Shown here piece by piece: positions 6,505 to 16,003 of a DNA stretch of 64,000 bases. The notes below the pieces were generated by a model that was not told the origin of the DNA, did not search any database, and saw only the letters and a program-made list of their open reading frames with translations. The translations under genes were made by a program, and so were the position numbers. This stretch comes from Streptomyces gilvus. GTDB lineage: Bacteria > Actinomycetota > Actinomycetes > Streptomycetales > Streptomycetaceae. The DNA lies in the NCBI RefSeq assembly GCF_022513565.1, contig NZ_JAKWBE010000017.1, positions 1 to 64,000 of the forward strand. The letters run 5' to 3'. How positions within the stretch are numbered: the first letter of the stretch is position 1; each line of letters begins with the position of its first letter.

Positions 6505-8595
6505 ATGGCGCCTGAGCGCAACACCGGAGCGGGCGCGGAAGCGGAACTTCCCGAGTACGCCGGCCACTACCGTCTCGAGTCATGCCTCGGGTCGGGTGGC
6601 ATGGGTGTCGTGCATCTGGCCCGCAGCACCTCCGGGATGAAGCTCGCGGTGAAGGTCGTCCACGCGGATTTCGCCAAGGACCCCGAGTTCAGGGGAAGGT
6701 TCCGACAGGAAGTAGCCGCCGCCCGAAGGGTGAGCGGCGCTTTCACGGCACCTGTCGTCGACGCTGATCCCGAGGCCGAACGTCCTTGGATGGCCACGCA
6801 GTTCATCCCGGGTCCGACGCTTTCCGAAGAGGTGAAGCGGAACGGCCCCATGCCTCCCGCCCAGCTGCGGCGGCTGATGGCCGGACTGGCCGAGGCGCTG
6901 CGCGACATTCACCGGGTCGGCGTCGTGCACCGGGATCTGAAACCCAGCAACGTACTGCTCGCCGAGGACGGTCCGAAGGTCATCGACTTCGGCATCTCCC
7001 GGCCAAAGGACAGCGAACTGCGGACCGAGACCGGGAAGTTGATCGGTACGCCGCCCTTCATGGCACCCGAGCAGTTCCGGCGGCCACGAGAGGTGGGGCC
7101 GGCCGCCGACATCTTCGCGCTCGGATCCGTGATGGTGCACGCGGCGACGGGACGCGGCCCGTTCGACTCCGACAGCCCGTACATCGTCGCCTACCAGGTC
7201 GTCCACGACGAACCCGACCTGACCGACGTACCGGAGAACCTCGCACCGCTGGTGTTGCGCTGTCTGGCCAAGGAACCCGAGGACCGGCCCACGCCCGACG
7301 AACTGATGCGCGAGCTGCGGGCGGTGGCGGCCTCGTACGACACGCAGGCCTTCATACCGGCGCAGCGGGCCATCGACGAGGCGAGGCCCGGACCGCAGGC
7401 GGAGAGGAAACCCGAGCCCGGGAGTCGCCGGGGCAGAAAGGCGCTCCTGGGGGCCGTCGCGCTTCTCCTTGTGGCCGGAGGAGCACTCGCCTCCCTCCCC
7501 TTGCTCGGCAAGGGCAGCGAGAAGGCACCTGGTGCCGAACCGACCAGCACGGCGGCGCGGTTCGGTGAGTGGGCGGCGAAGCCCGTGGTCGCCGACGGAG
7601 GGATGCCCGACTGTGTCTTCGGCGCCGGGAAGCTGATCTGCGGACAGACCGGCGTGGTCTTCGCCCTGGCGGCCTCCGACGGTGCCCTGCTGTGGCGGCA
7701 CTCGGTCGCCGCCACGCCCAGGAGCGGGCCTCCGGCCCTTTCGGGCGGCCTCGTGCAGCCTCTGACGGATGACACCGGGCGGCTGGAAGCCCTCGACCCG
7801 ACTACGGGCAAGGCGCGTTGGCAGCGGAACATGACCGCGAACAACGGACTTCAACTCGCCGACGGCGTGCTTCTGCTCACCGGCTCCGACGGCACGGTCA
7901 CCGCCGTCGACAGCGCCTCCGGCACGACGAAGTGGCGACACCGGGTCCCCGGCCAGGGCACGCCCTACTTCGCCTCGTTCGCCGGTGATCGCCTCGCCTA
8001 CGCGACCATCACCTCTGGCGCCGGGCCGGAAACCCGGGTCACCGCACTCGATCCGGCGACCGGGGACGTGCGCTGGAACGCACTGTTGAAAGGGACCCTC
8101 AAGCCGGTCGGCTCCTCGGGCGGACCGGTCTACTTCCTCGTCGTCGACAACGCCACCGGCGCCACGAAGGCGCTCGTACGCTACGACCCTGAGTCGAAGT
8201 CGGTGCGCCGGATGCCCCTGCCGGTGCCCCGGTTCGGCGCCCGAGCCTCCGTACACGGGAACGTCGTCTACCTCTTGGGCTCCGGTGGTTCCCTGGAGGC
8301 CGTCGACATGGCCGCGCGCAAGCGGTTGTGGCACCTGGAGACGTCCGTCAGCCGCGGTTCCGTGCCCGCCGTCGACGCGAGGCATGTGTACGTCACCGCT
8401 GCCGACGGGCGTCTGCTGGCGGTGGACGCCCGCAACGGAGAGCTCCTCGGGCAGACGCGGGCCCGGCTCGGGAAGAACTCGGACCAGGTGATGGCCGCCC
8501 TCCCCACCCCCGTCCTCGCCCACAACCACGTCTACGCCACCGCCCCCGACGGCACCGTCTTCGCTGTGGATGCGCGGGATCCGTCGGGCTGGTGA
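6505..8595 (+). CDS. Ser/Thr protein kinase with extracellular PQQ-repeat sensor
   Basis: Membrane receptor kinase of 696 residues. The N-terminal Hanks-type kinase domain (about 22-275) has the loop GSGGMG, invariant Lys50, HRDLKPSN with Asp144, DFG at 161-163 and the APEQ motif. A Pro/Arg-rich linker leads to one transmembrane helix (313-334). The C-terminal 350 residues repeat the pattern VDAxxG(x)xxW of PQQ/beta-propeller blades and should lie outside. GGGGGAGG precedes the ATG. A -10-like TAGGCT lies at 6457-6462. Stimulus and targets are unknown. Confidence 0.9.
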   Translation: MAPERNTGAGAEAELPEYAGHYRLESCLGSGGMGVVHLARSTSGMKLAVKVVHADFAKDPEFRGRFRQEVAAARRVSGAFTAPVVDADPEAERPWMATQFIPGPTLSEEVKRNGPMPPAQLRRLMAGLAEALRDIHRVGVVHRDLKPSNVLLAEDGPKVIDFGISRPKDSELRTETGKLIGTPPFMAPEQFRRPREVGPAADIFALGSVMVHAATGRGPFDSDSPYIVAYQVVHDEPDLTDVPENLAPLVLRCLAKEPEDRPTPDELMRELRAVAASYDTQAFIPAQRAIDEARPGPQAERKPEPGSRRGRKALLGAVALLLVAGGALASLPLLGKGSEKAPGAEPTSTAARFGEWAAKPVVADGGMPDCVFGAGKLICGQTGVVFALAASDGALLWRHSVAATPRSGPPALSGGLVQPLTDDTGRLEALDPTTGKARWQRNMTANNGLQLADGVLLLTGSDGTVTAVDSASGTTKWRHRVPGQGTPYFASFAGDRLAYATITSGAGPETRVTALDPATGDVRWNALLKGTLKPVGSSGGPVYFLVVDNATGATKALVRYDPESKSVRRMPLPVPRFGARASVHGNVVYLLGSGGSLEAVDMAARKRLWHLETSVSRGSVPAVDARHVYVTAADGRLLAVDARNGELLGQTRARLGKNSDQVMAALPTPVLAHNHVYATAPDGTVFAVDARDPSGW

Positions 8596-8617
8596 CGCTC
8601 CGGGAAGGCATGCGGAA

Positions 8618-8643
8618 GGGGCCGCCCCGGCAGGGACGGCCCC
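8618..8643. terminator. Bidirectional terminator between kinase and ilvD
   Basis: GGGGCCGCCCC (8618-8628) and GGGACGGCCCC (8633-8643) form an 11-bp stem with one mismatch and a GGCA loop. It sits between the convergent stops of the kinase and ilvD. Confidence 0.7.
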
Positions 8644-8666
8644 AGCTTCAGTCAGGGCAGTGCGTC

Positions 8667-10520
8667 TCAGCCCAGCTTTGAGACGTCCCGCACCGCGCCC
8701 TTGTCCGCGCTCGTCGCCATCGCCGCGTAGGCGCGCAGGGCTGCTGAGACCTTGCGTTCGCGGGACTTGGGGGCGTAGACGCCACCGAGGGCCTGCTCGC
8801 GGCGGGCGAGTTCCTCGGCGTCGACCAGGAGCTCGATCGTGCGGTTCGGGATGTCGATGCGGATGCGGTCGCCGTTCTCGACGAGGGCGATCGTGCCGCC
8901 GGACGCCGCCTCGGGCGAGGCGTGGCCGATGGAGAGGCCCGATGTGCCGCCGGAGAAGCGGCCGTCGGTGATCAGGGCGCAGGTCTTGCCGAGACCGCGG
9001 CCCTTCAGGAAGGACGTCGGGTAGAGCATCTCCTGCATGCCGGGGCCGCCCTTGGGGCCCTCGTAGCGGATGACGACCACGTCGCCGTCCGTGACCTGCT
9101 TGTTGAGGATCTTCTCGACGGCCTCTTCCTGCGACTCGCAGACGACCGCCGGGCCCTCGAAGGTCCAGATGGACTCGTCGACGCCGGCCGTCTTCACCAC
9201 GCAGCCGTCGACCGCGAGGTTGCCCTTGAGGACCGCGAGGCCGCCGTCCTTGGAGTACGCGTGCTCGACGGAGCGGATGCAGCCCTCCGCCGCGTCCTCG
9301 TCCAGGGCCTCCCAGCGCTCGGACTGGGAGAAGGCCTCGGCGGAGCGGACGCAGCCGGGGGCCGCGTGCCACAGCTCGACCGCCTCGGGGGACGGGGAGC
9401 CGCCGCGCACGTCCCAGGTCTTCAGCCAGTCGGCCAGCGAGGGGCTGTGCACCGAGTGGACGTCCTCGTTGAGGAGGCCGCCGCGGTGCAGCTCGCCGAG
9501 CAGGGCGGGGATGCCGCCGGCGCGGTGCACGTCCTCCATGTAGTACGTGCGGGTCTTCGCGACGTTCGGGGCGACCTTGGCGAGGCAGGGCACCCGGCGC
9601 GAGACCGCGTCGATCTCGTTCAGGCCGAAGGGGACGCCCGCCTCCTGGGCCGCGGCCAGCAGGTGCAGGATCGTGTTGGTCGAGCCGCCCATCGCGATGT
9701 CCAGCGCCATCGCGTTCTCGAAGGCCGCGAAGGTGGCGATGGAGCGGGGCAGGACCGTGTCGTCGTCCTGCTCGTAGTAGCGGCGGGTGATGTCCATGAC
9801 GGTGCGGGCAGCGTCGACGTAGAGCTGCTTGCGGGCCGTGTGGGTGGCCAGGACCGAGCCGTTGCCGGGGAGGGAGAGGCCGATGGCCTCCGTCAGGCAG
9901 TTCATCGAGTTGGCGGTGAACATGCCGGAACAGGAGCCGCAGGTCGGACAGGCGTTCTCCTCGATACGGAGGATGTCCTCGTCCGAGATCTTGTCGTTGA
10001 CGGCGTCGGAGATCGCGTCGACCAGGTCGAGCGTGCGGACCGTGCCGTCGACCAGGGTCGCCCGGCCGGCCTCCATGGGGCCGCCGGAGACGAACACCGT
10101 CGGGATGTTCAGGCGCAGGGCCGCCATCAGCATGCCCGGCGTGATCTTGTCGCAGTTGGAGATGCAGACCAGGGCGTCGGCGCAGTGCGCCTCGACCATG
10201 TACTCGACCGAGTCGGCGATCAGGTCGCGGGAGGGCAGGGAGTACAGCATGCCGCCGTGGCCCATCGCGATGCCGTCGTCCACGGCGATCGTGTTGAACT
10301 CGCGCGGGATGCCGCCCGCCTCGGTGATCGCCTCGCTGACGATCCGCCCGACCGGCGACAGGTGCGTGTGGCCCGGCACGAACTCGGTGAAGGAGTTGGC
10401 GACCGCGATGATCGGCTTGCGGCCGATGTCCGCACCGGGTACACCGGAGGCGCGCATAAGGGCGCGGGCGCCCGCCATGTTGCGGCCGTGGGTGACTGTG
10501 CGGGACCTCAGCTCGGGCAT
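8667..10520 (-). CDS. ilvD: Dihydroxy-acid dehydratase
   Basis: Third common step of valine, leucine and isoleucine synthesis; Fe-S dependent dehydration. 617 residues, the full family length. It holds CISNCDKITPGML and CPTCGSCSGMFTANSMN with the cluster cysteines, and the C-terminal GxTDGRFSGGTSGLSIGH-type segment. The start is ATG 10520, with GAAGGAG 9 nt upstream; the frame stays open further upstream through a repeat array, which is not coding. Confidence 0.96.
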   Translation of the reverse strand: MPELRSRTVTHGRNMAGARALMRASGVPGADIGRKPIIAVANSFTEFVPGHTHLSPVGRIVSEAITEAGGIPREFNTIAVDDGIAMGHGGMLYSLPSRDLIADSVEYMVEAHCADALVCISNCDKITPGMLMAALRLNIPTVFVSGGPMEAGRATLVDGTVRTLDLVDAISDAVNDKISDEDILRIEENACPTCGSCSGMFTANSMNCLTEAIGLSLPGNGSVLATHTARKQLYVDAARTVMDITRRYYEQDDDTVLPRSIATFAAFENAMALDIAMGGSTNTILHLLAAAQEAGVPFGLNEIDAVSRRVPCLAKVAPNVAKTRTYYMEDVHRAGGIPALLGELHRGGLLNEDVHSVHSPSLADWLKTWDVRGGSPSPEAVELWHAAPGCVRSAEAFSQSERWEALDEDAAEGCIRSVEHAYSKDGGLAVLKGNLAVDGCVVKTAGVDESIWTFEGPAVVCESQEEAVEKILNKQVTDGDVVVIRYEGPKGGPGMQEMLYPTSFLKGRGLGKTCALITDGRFSGGTSGLSIGHASPEAASGGTIALVENGDRIRIDIPNRTIELLVDAEELARREQALGGVYAPKSRERKVSAALRAYAAMATSADKGAVRDVSKLG

Positions 10521-10617
10521 CGTCGCTCGCTCCTTCAGACAGATAGGGCTGCTACCGAGACTACGCCCGTCATCCAGGGGTCGGGACGCGGTGTCCGGAA
10601 TACGGGACGGCCGTCTC

Positions 10618-10727
10618 GGCGGCCCCCACGGGGTCGTACGGCGATCCCCACGGGGTCGTACGGCGATCCCCACGGGGTCGTGCAGCGGCCCCCAGGGGGT
10701 TGTACGGCGGCCCCCACGGGGTCGTAC
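10618..10727. repeat. 22-bp tandem repeat, five units, next to a TetR-gene stop codon
   Basis: Five consecutive 22-bp units start at 10618, 10640, 10662, 10684 and 10706, with core CCCCACGGGGTCGTAC. Units 2 and 3 differ at one base. Each contains a small CCCC-AC-GGGG dyad. The array ends 2 bp before the stop codon (10730-10732, minus strand) of the TetR gene and lies in the ilvD upstream region. No gene is visible in it. Confidence 0.9.
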
Positions 10728-10729
10728 GG

Positions 10730-11335
10730 TCAGCTCCCGGTCAGATGGCCCTGCACCACCGGTGCCACCCGCGCGATCACCTGCTCCATGTCCGCCGAGG
10801 CCAGCGGCTCCAGCTTGATCACGTACCGCATCATCGCGCACCCCACCAGCTGCGCGGCCGCCAGTTCGGCGCGCAGCTCGGCGTCCGGCGCGTCCAGCTG
10901 GGCGGCGATGCGGCGCAGCAGCTGGGAGGCGACCAGGCGGCGGAAGACGGCGGCGGCGGTCTCGTTGTTGACGGCGGAGCGCAGGATCGCCAGCAGGGGC
11001 GTACGGGTCGTCGGGTTCTCCCAGACGCCGAAGACGAAGCGGGTCAGGCGCTCCCCGACGCCGTCCAGCGGGCCGTCGGCCACCGCCTCGGGCGCGTTCA
11101 GCGCGGGGGCGAAGGCGACCTCGATCGCCGCCGCGAAGACCTGTTCCTTGGTGCCGAAGTAGTGGTGCACCAGGGCGGAGTCCACACCGGCCGCCTTCGC
11201 GATCCCCCGCACGGACGTCTTGTCGTACCCGCGTTCGGAGAACTCCTCGCGGGCCACGGTCAGGATCCGGTCCCTGGTGTCGGCGGATTCGGTTCGGGGG
11301 CGACGTCCCCGGCGCCGGGAGGTGGTGTCGGTCAC
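10730..11335 (-). CDS. TetR-family transcriptional regulator
   Basis: 201 residues. The N-terminal helix-turn-helix runs TRDRILTVAREEFSERGYDKTSVRGIAKAAGVD...LVHHYFGTKEQVF, the typical TetR/AcrR pattern. The C-terminal ligand domain resembles the TetR_C_28/MarR-free group and is not diagnostic. The GTG start at 11335 overlaps the stop of the upstream isomerase gene by 4 bp (11332-11335), so the two are translationally coupled. It may regulate its own operon or genes elsewhere. Confidence 0.88.
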   Translation of the reverse strand: MTDTTSRRRGRRPRTESADTRDRILTVAREEFSERGYDKTSVRGIAKAAGVDSALVHHYFGTKEQVFAAAIEVAFAPALNAPEAVADGPLDGVGERLTRFVFGVWENPTTRTPLLAILRSAVNNETAAAVFRRLVASQLLRRIAAQLDAPDAELRAELAAAQLVGCAMMRYVIKLEPLASADMEQVIARVAPVVQGHLTGS

Positions 11336-12153
11336 GGCCGGGGCACCTTCACCGCCGACGCGAGGTGCAGCCGCGTGAAGGCCAGCGCCTCCGCGAGGTC
11401 GGCCTCGCGTTCGGCGCCTGACATGGCGCGCCGGGTGTTGACCTCGATGACGACATGGCCGTCGAAGCCGGTCAGCGCGAGCCGTTCCAGCAGCTCGGCG
11501 CAGGGCTGGGAGCCACGGCCGGGAACCAGGTGCTCGTCCTTCGCCGACCCCTTTCCGTCGGCCAGGTGGACATGGCCGAGGCGGTCGCCCATGCGGTCGA
11601 CCATGTGCAGCGCGTCGGAGCGGGCCGTGGCGCTGTGACTGAGGTCGATCGTGAAGTGGCGGTAGTCCTCCTTCGTCACGTCCCAGTCGGGGGCGTAGGC
11701 GAGCATCTCGCGGTCGCGGTAGCGCCAGGGGTACATGTTCTCGACGGCGAATCGCACGTCCGTCTCGTTCGCCATGCGCCAGATCCCGGTGACGAAGTCG
11801 CGCGCGTACTGGCGCTGCCAGCGGAACGGCGGGTGCACGACGACGGTGCTCGCGCCGAGCTTCTCGGCCGCCGCCCGGGCGCGCTGCAGCTTGACCCAGG
11901 GGTCGGTCGACCAGACCCGCTGGGTGATGAGCAGGCAGGGGGCGTGGACGGCCAGGATCGGGATGCGGTGGTAGTCGCTGAGTCTGCGCAGCGCCTCGAT
12001 GTCCTGGCTGACCGGGTCGGTCCACACCATGACCTCGACTCCGTCGTACCCGAGGCGCGCGGCGATCTCGAAGGCCGTCGCCGTGGACTCCGGGTAGACC
12101 GAGGCCGTGGACAGCGCGACCTTCGCATCCGGGATGCACACTGGCTCCGCCAT
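11332..12153 (-). CDS. Sugar phosphate isomerase/epimerase family protein (TIM barrel)
   Basis: 273 residues of the xylose isomerase-like AP-endonuclease-2 superfamily. The barrel motifs VEVMVW, VVHPPFRW, FAVENMYPW, IDLSHS, HVHLADGKG and VVIEVNTR provide the usual metal-binding Glu, His and Asp positions. The substrate is unknown. The start is ATG 12153; TAACCT lies 7 nt upstream and there is no Shine-Dalgarno, so the mRNA is probably leaderless. It is co-transcribed with the TetR gene via a 4-bp overlap. Confidence 0.85.
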   Translation of the reverse strand: MAEPVCIPDAKVALSTASVYPESTATAFEIAARLGYDGVEVMVWTDPVSQDIEALRRLSDYHRIPILAVHAPCLLITQRVWSTDPWVKLQRARAAAEKLGASTVVVHPPFRWQRQYARDFVTGIWRMANETDVRFAVENMYPWRYRDREMLAYAPDWDVTKEDYRHFTIDLSHSATARSDALHMVDRMGDRLGHVHLADGKGSAKDEHLVPGRGSQPCAELLERLALTGFDGHVVIEVNTRRAMSGAEREADLAEALAFTRLHLASAVKVPRP

Positions 12154-12302
12154 GGGGGACAGGTTACGGGGTGCGGTGGGCTGGGGGCCGGGTGCCTGTT
12201 CGCCGTTGTGGTGTTCGCCACGGGCGGGTGCGGGTGATGTGTGGTTGCTCGCGCCCCGCGACGGAGTCGCTGATGTCACAGCCCCGCGCCCCTGAAAGGC
12301 AT

Positions 12303-13235
12303 CTACACGGAGCCCATGTGATCGAGGCGACGCAGGATGACGCCCTCCCTCAGGGCCCAGGGGCATATCTCCAGGCTCTCCACGCCGAACAGGTCCATCG
12401 CGCCCTCGGCCACCAGGGCGCCCGCGAGGAGCTGGCCGGCTCGGCCCTCGCTCACGCCCGGGAGTTCGGCCCGCTGGGCCGCCGACATGCCCGCCAGCTG
12501 CGGTACCCACGCCTCCAGGGACTCTCGTTTGAGTTCGCGTTGGACGTAGAGGCCTTCCGTGGAACGGGCCGCGCCGGCGATGCGGGCCAGTTGCTTGAAG
12601 GTCTTCGAGGTGGCGACCACGTGGTCGGGGGCGCCGAAGCGGCTGAACTCGCCCACCGTGCGGGCGATCTGGGCGCGGACGTGGCGGCGCAGGGAGCGTA
12701 TGGACTCGGCGTCCGGGGGGTCGCCGGGGAGCCAGCCCGCGGTGAGGCGGCCGGCGCCGAGGGGGAGGGAGACGGCCGCGTCGGGTTCCTCGTCGATGCC
12801 GTAGGCGATCTCCAGGGAGCCGCCGCCGATGTCCAGGACGAGCAGCTTTCCCGCGGACCAGCCGAACCAGCGGCGGACCGCGAGGAAGGTGAGGCGGGCC
12901 TCCTCCTCGCCGGTGAGGACCTGCAGCTCGACACCGGTCTCGGCCTGCACGCGCGCGAGGACGTCATCGGCGTTGCTGGCCTCGCGCACCGCGGAGGTCG
13001 CGAAGGGCAGGAAGTTCTCCACGCCCTTGTCCTCGGCGGCCTGCAGACAGCCCTGGACGACGTCGATCAGTTTCTCGACGCCCGCGGGGCCGATCGCTCC
13101 GCTGTCGTCGAGGAGTTGGGCGAGGCGCAGTTCCGCCTTGTGCGAGTGCGCGGGCAGCGGGCACGCGCCGGGGTGCGCGTCCACCACCAGCAGGTGCACC
13201 GTGTTCGATCCCACGTCGAGGACACCGAGTCTCAT
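12303..13235 (-). CDS. Ppx/GppA family phosphatase
   Basis: 310 residues of the exopolyphosphatase/guanosine pentaphosphatase family (actin-like ATPase fold). LGVLDVGSNTVHLLVVD is the N-terminal phosphate-binding motif. FATSAVREASN and LVLDIGGGSLEIAYG are the further nucleotide/phosphate motifs. Streptomyces relatives such as Ppx1 act on short polyphosphate or pppGpp; which one is not clear here. The start is ATG 13235, with TAGCGT 7 nt upstream and no Shine-Dalgarno. Divergent from the next gene, 71 bp between starts. Confidence 0.88.
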   Translation of the reverse strand: MRLGVLDVGSNTVHLLVVDAHPGACPLPAHSHKAELRLAQLLDDSGAIGPAGVEKLIDVVQGCLQAAEDKGVENFLPFATSAVREASNADDVLARVQAETGVELQVLTGEEEARLTFLAVRRWFGWSAGKLLVLDIGGGSLEIAYGIDEEPDAAVSLPLGAGRLTAGWLPGDPPDAESIRSLRRHVRAQIARTVGEFSRFGAPDHVVATSKTFKQLARIAGAARSTEGLYVQRELKRESLEAWVPQLAGMSAAQRAELPGVSEGRAGQLLAGALVAEGAMDLFGVESLEICPWALREGVILRRLDHMGSV

Positions 13236-13306
13236 GTACGGAACGCTACTGCCACCTGGGCGGTCCTCCGTATTCCATGGGGCTGCGGGGGCCGTACGCT
13301 GGTCCT

Positions 13307-14155
13307 GTGCCAAAGACGAAAAGGGCGAAGGACGACAAGTCCGCCAAGGGTTCTTCACAGGTGAGGCCGGCGAAGAAGGCCAAGCTGCCGAAGCAGCTCC
13401 GGGAGGCCGACGAGAAGGGCCTCGACTTCCCGCGCGCGTGGGTGGAGTTCCCTGATCCGGCGGACGACGAGCAGGTCTTCCGGTGCGATCTGACATGGCT
13501 GACCTCTCGCTGGAACTGCGTCTTCGGCAGCGGCTGCCAGGGCATCCAGGCCGGCCGCGCGGACGACGGGTGCTGCACGTTGGGTGCCCACTTCTCCGAC
13601 GAGGACGACGAGAAGCGCGTCGCCGAACATGTGGCGAGGCTCACCCCGGACATCTGGCAGCACCGCGACGAGGGGCTGCGGGGCGGCTGGGTCTCCGAGG
13701 ACGAGGACGGCGACCGGCAGACCCGCCCCTTCCAGGGCTCCTGCATCTTCCAGAACCGCCCCGGGTTCGCGGGCGGCGCGGGCTGCTCGCTGCACATCCT
13801 GGCCCTGCGGGAGGGCCGCGAGCCGCTGGAGACCAAGCCGGACGTGTGCTGGCAGCTGCCGATCCGGCGGACCTACGACTGGATCGACCGGCCCGACGAC
13901 ACGCGGGTGCTGCAGGTGTCGATCGGTGAGTACGACCGCCGGGGCTGGGGTCCGGGCGGCCATGACCTGCACTGGTGGTGCACGTCGGCGACCTCGGCGC
14001 ACGGCGCGGGCGATCCCGTGTACGTGTCCTACCGGGCGGAGCTGACCGAGCTGATGGGCAAGGCCGGCTACGACCGTCTGGTGGAGCTGTGCGAGCAGCG
14101 GCTGGCCTCGCAGCTGCCGTTGCTGGCGCCCCATCCCGCCGATCCCGTCGCCTGA
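13307..14155 (+). CDS. Conserved hypothetical cytoplasmic protein, Cys-rich
   Basis: 282 residues with a lysine-rich start (MPKTKRAKDDKSAKGSS). The body has many conserved Cys and Trp: FRCDLTWLTSRWNC, GCQGIQAGRADDGCCTLGAHF, GSCIFQNRPGFAGGAGCSLH, DLHWWCT. The Cys pattern resembles the CxxxCC metal-cluster proteins of the UPF0153/DUF3109 kind, but I cannot confirm the family. The GTG start at 13307 follows TACGCT by 6 nt with no Shine-Dalgarno, so the mRNA should be leaderless. Confidence 0.75.
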   Translation: MPKTKRAKDDKSAKGSSQVRPAKKAKLPKQLREADEKGLDFPRAWVEFPDPADDEQVFRCDLTWLTSRWNCVFGSGCQGIQAGRADDGCCTLGAHFSDEDDEKRVAEHVARLTPDIWQHRDEGLRGGWVSEDEDGDRQTRPFQGSCIFQNRPGFAGGAGCSLHILALREGREPLETKPDVCWQLPIRRTYDWIDRPDDTRVLQVSIGEYDRRGWGPGGHDLHWWCTSATSAHGAGDPVYVSYRAELTELMGKAGYDRLVELCEQRLASQLPLLAPHPADPVA

Positions 14156-14164
14156 GACCTGGGT

Positions 14165-15844
14165 CTACGACACGGTCGGGTTCGGCGTGCCGCTGTCGGG
14201 CGGTGGCGTCGGGCCGCCCGGGTCGGACGGGGTGGAGCCGGTGGGTGTCGGGGTCGGGTCGGGGGACGAGGGCGGGTCGCTCGGCGGGGGGTCGGAGGGT
14301 GCCGTGCTCGTCGGGGTCGGATCGGGGTCTGCCGGGGGCGGACTGCTGGGGCTGCCGTGGCCGGGGCCGGGCGCGGTGCCGTAGCCGCCGATGGAGACGA
14401 CGGCGCCGGCCGGTGCGATCGCCACGCGCGCGCTCCAGGTGCCGGACGGCTCGCGCAGATGGTCGACGTACACCTTGATCGTCAACGTCTGGCCCGGTGC
14501 GAGGGTTCCCGAGGACTGGCTCAGGTAGAGCCAGGCGGAGCTCGTGCTCGCTGACCAGCGCACCGGCGTGGAACCGGTCGCTGCGAGGGTGATGAGGGTG
14601 GTGTCTCCGTCGTTGACCGCCGACACGTCGAGGTGGCCCGCGTCCTTGCGGCCGGCGCCGACGACGCTGATGACCTCCACGGAGACTTCGGGCTTGGCGT
14701 GCTTGCGGAAGCGGCCGTCGGGTCTGGTGCTGGCGTTCCCGGCGTTCTCGTAGCCGGAGCCGGCCGCCTCGCCGTCGAGGGTGCCGGGGCCGTGCGCCTC
14801 GCTGGCGGTGGCGGAGCGGCCGTCGGCGCCCTCGGCATCGGGTGCGCCCCGGTAGGCGGCCCACAGGGCGAGCACCGGGGCGGCGACGACGGTGGCCACG
14901 ACGGTCGTGGTGACGGCACGCGCGCGCAGCCGGTCGCGGCGGGCGGCGCGGTCCTTGGGGTCCATGGGGAAGCCGCGCCGGTCGAAGCGCGGTACGGCGG
15001 CGCCACGCGCGCGTGCGTGGTGCGCGAACGTCATCCGCAGCTCCGCGCGCGGGGCCTCCAGGACGGGCAGCTCGGCCGGGGTGACCGTCGCGCCGGGCCA
15101 GCGGCCCGGGATCGCCCGCTCGGCTCCGCGACGGCAGCGCGGGCAGTCGTCGACGTGCCGGACGAGTTCCTTGCGCAGGGCGGAACTGAGCACGAGCTGC
15201 TCGTCGCCGGTGAGCCGGGCGACGCCGGGGCAGCCGCCGCTCTCCACGACGGCGAGGGCCGCGCGGGTGCGCTCCACCTCGCAGGCGGCGGCGGCCAGCA
15301 GTTCGCGGGCGGCCGCGAGGTCCATGCCGATGACGGCGGCGACCTCATGGGCGGTGAGGTGGTGGCGCACCGCGAGTTCCAGCGCCTCGCGCTGCTCCGG
15401 GGTGGTGCCGGCGGCCTCCGGCCAGGCGAGCAGGGCGAGTTCACGCCGGCGCTCCTCCTGGACCTCCTCGGCGACGGGTGGTTGCTGCTGCTCGGCGGCC
15501 GAGCGGCCCGCCGCGTGCGTGCCCTGACGTTTCTGCTTGGCCTCGGCCAGCTTGCGCAGACACGCCCAGCGGGCCAGCGCGTACAGCCACGCCCGGCGGT
15601 CCGCGGCCGACTGCGGGCCGCGGCGCTTCTCGGCGAGCGCGAGGACGTCGCCGACGGCCTCGGTCGCGGTGTCGTGGTCGCACAGCACGGACAGGCAGTA
15701 GGTGAACAGCCCGTCCAGATACGGCTCGTAGCGCACGGGCGGCCGCTGCGCCAACGCGCGCGCCGCGGCACGGTCACGCGCCTCCCTGCGTGCCCGGTGT
15801 GCGCCGGTGATGCGGGTCGAGGTCTCCGGAGTGCTGCTCATCAT
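14165..15844 (-). CDS. Sigma-like / zinc-finger / transmembrane / BACON fusion protein
   Basis: 559 residues. Residues 38-100 look like ECF sigma region 2 (YLDGLFTYCLSVLCDHDTATEAV...WLYALARWA). Residues 148-200 look like region 4 (TPEQREALELAVRHHLTAHEVAAVIG). Then follow an anti-sigma-type zinc finger (H230, C234, C237 in RHVDDCPRCRRG), a transmembrane helix (311-329), an Ig-like BACON-type domain (about 390-485) and a Pro/Thr/Ser-rich tail. It looks like sigma and anti-sigma parts fused in one membrane protein. TACGGT 6 nt before ATG 15844 suggests a leaderless mRNA. Confidence 0.75.
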   Translation of the reverse strand: MMSSTPETSTRITGAHRARREARDRAAARALAQRPPVRYEPYLDGLFTYCLSVLCDHDTATEAVGDVLALAEKRRGPQSAADRRAWLYALARWACLRKLAEAKQKRQGTHAAGRSAAEQQQPPVAEEVQEERRRELALLAWPEAAGTTPEQREALELAVRHHLTAHEVAAVIGMDLAAARELLAAAACEVERTRAALAVVESGGCPGVARLTGDEQLVLSSALRKELVRHVDDCPRCRRGAERAIPGRWPGATVTPAELPVLEAPRAELRMTFAHHARARGAAVPRFDRRGFPMDPKDRAARRDRLRARAVTTTVVATVVAAPVLALWAAYRGAPDAEGADGRSATASEAHGPGTLDGEAAGSGYENAGNASTRPDGRFRKHAKPEVSVEVISVVGAGRKDAGHLDVSAVNDGDTTLITLAATGSTPVRWSASTSSAWLYLSQSSGTLAPGQTLTIKVYVDHLREPSGTWSARVAIAPAGAVVSIGGYGTAPGPGHGSPSSPPPADPDPTPTSTAPSDPPPSDPPSSPDPTPTPTGSTPSDPGGPTPPPDSGTPNPTVS

Positions 15845-16003
15845 CCGTGGACCGTAGGGCGCGAAGCGCGGGACCTTCTGCCCCCTTGAACACATTTACT
15901 CCGTACGGGTGAAACGATCCCTCAATCGGGGACAGAAACGGTTCGTTCCGCGTCCGGTCCGGGGCGCGGCGGATGGGGTTGGGCCCGGGGTGGGGGCTCG
16001 CCG

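Noticed and set aside
6580..9372. 930-codon minus-strand frame across the kinase and ilvD
   Set aside because: Its first part is ilvD in a wrong frame and the rest is antisense to the kinase, which has full conserved motifs on the plus strand.
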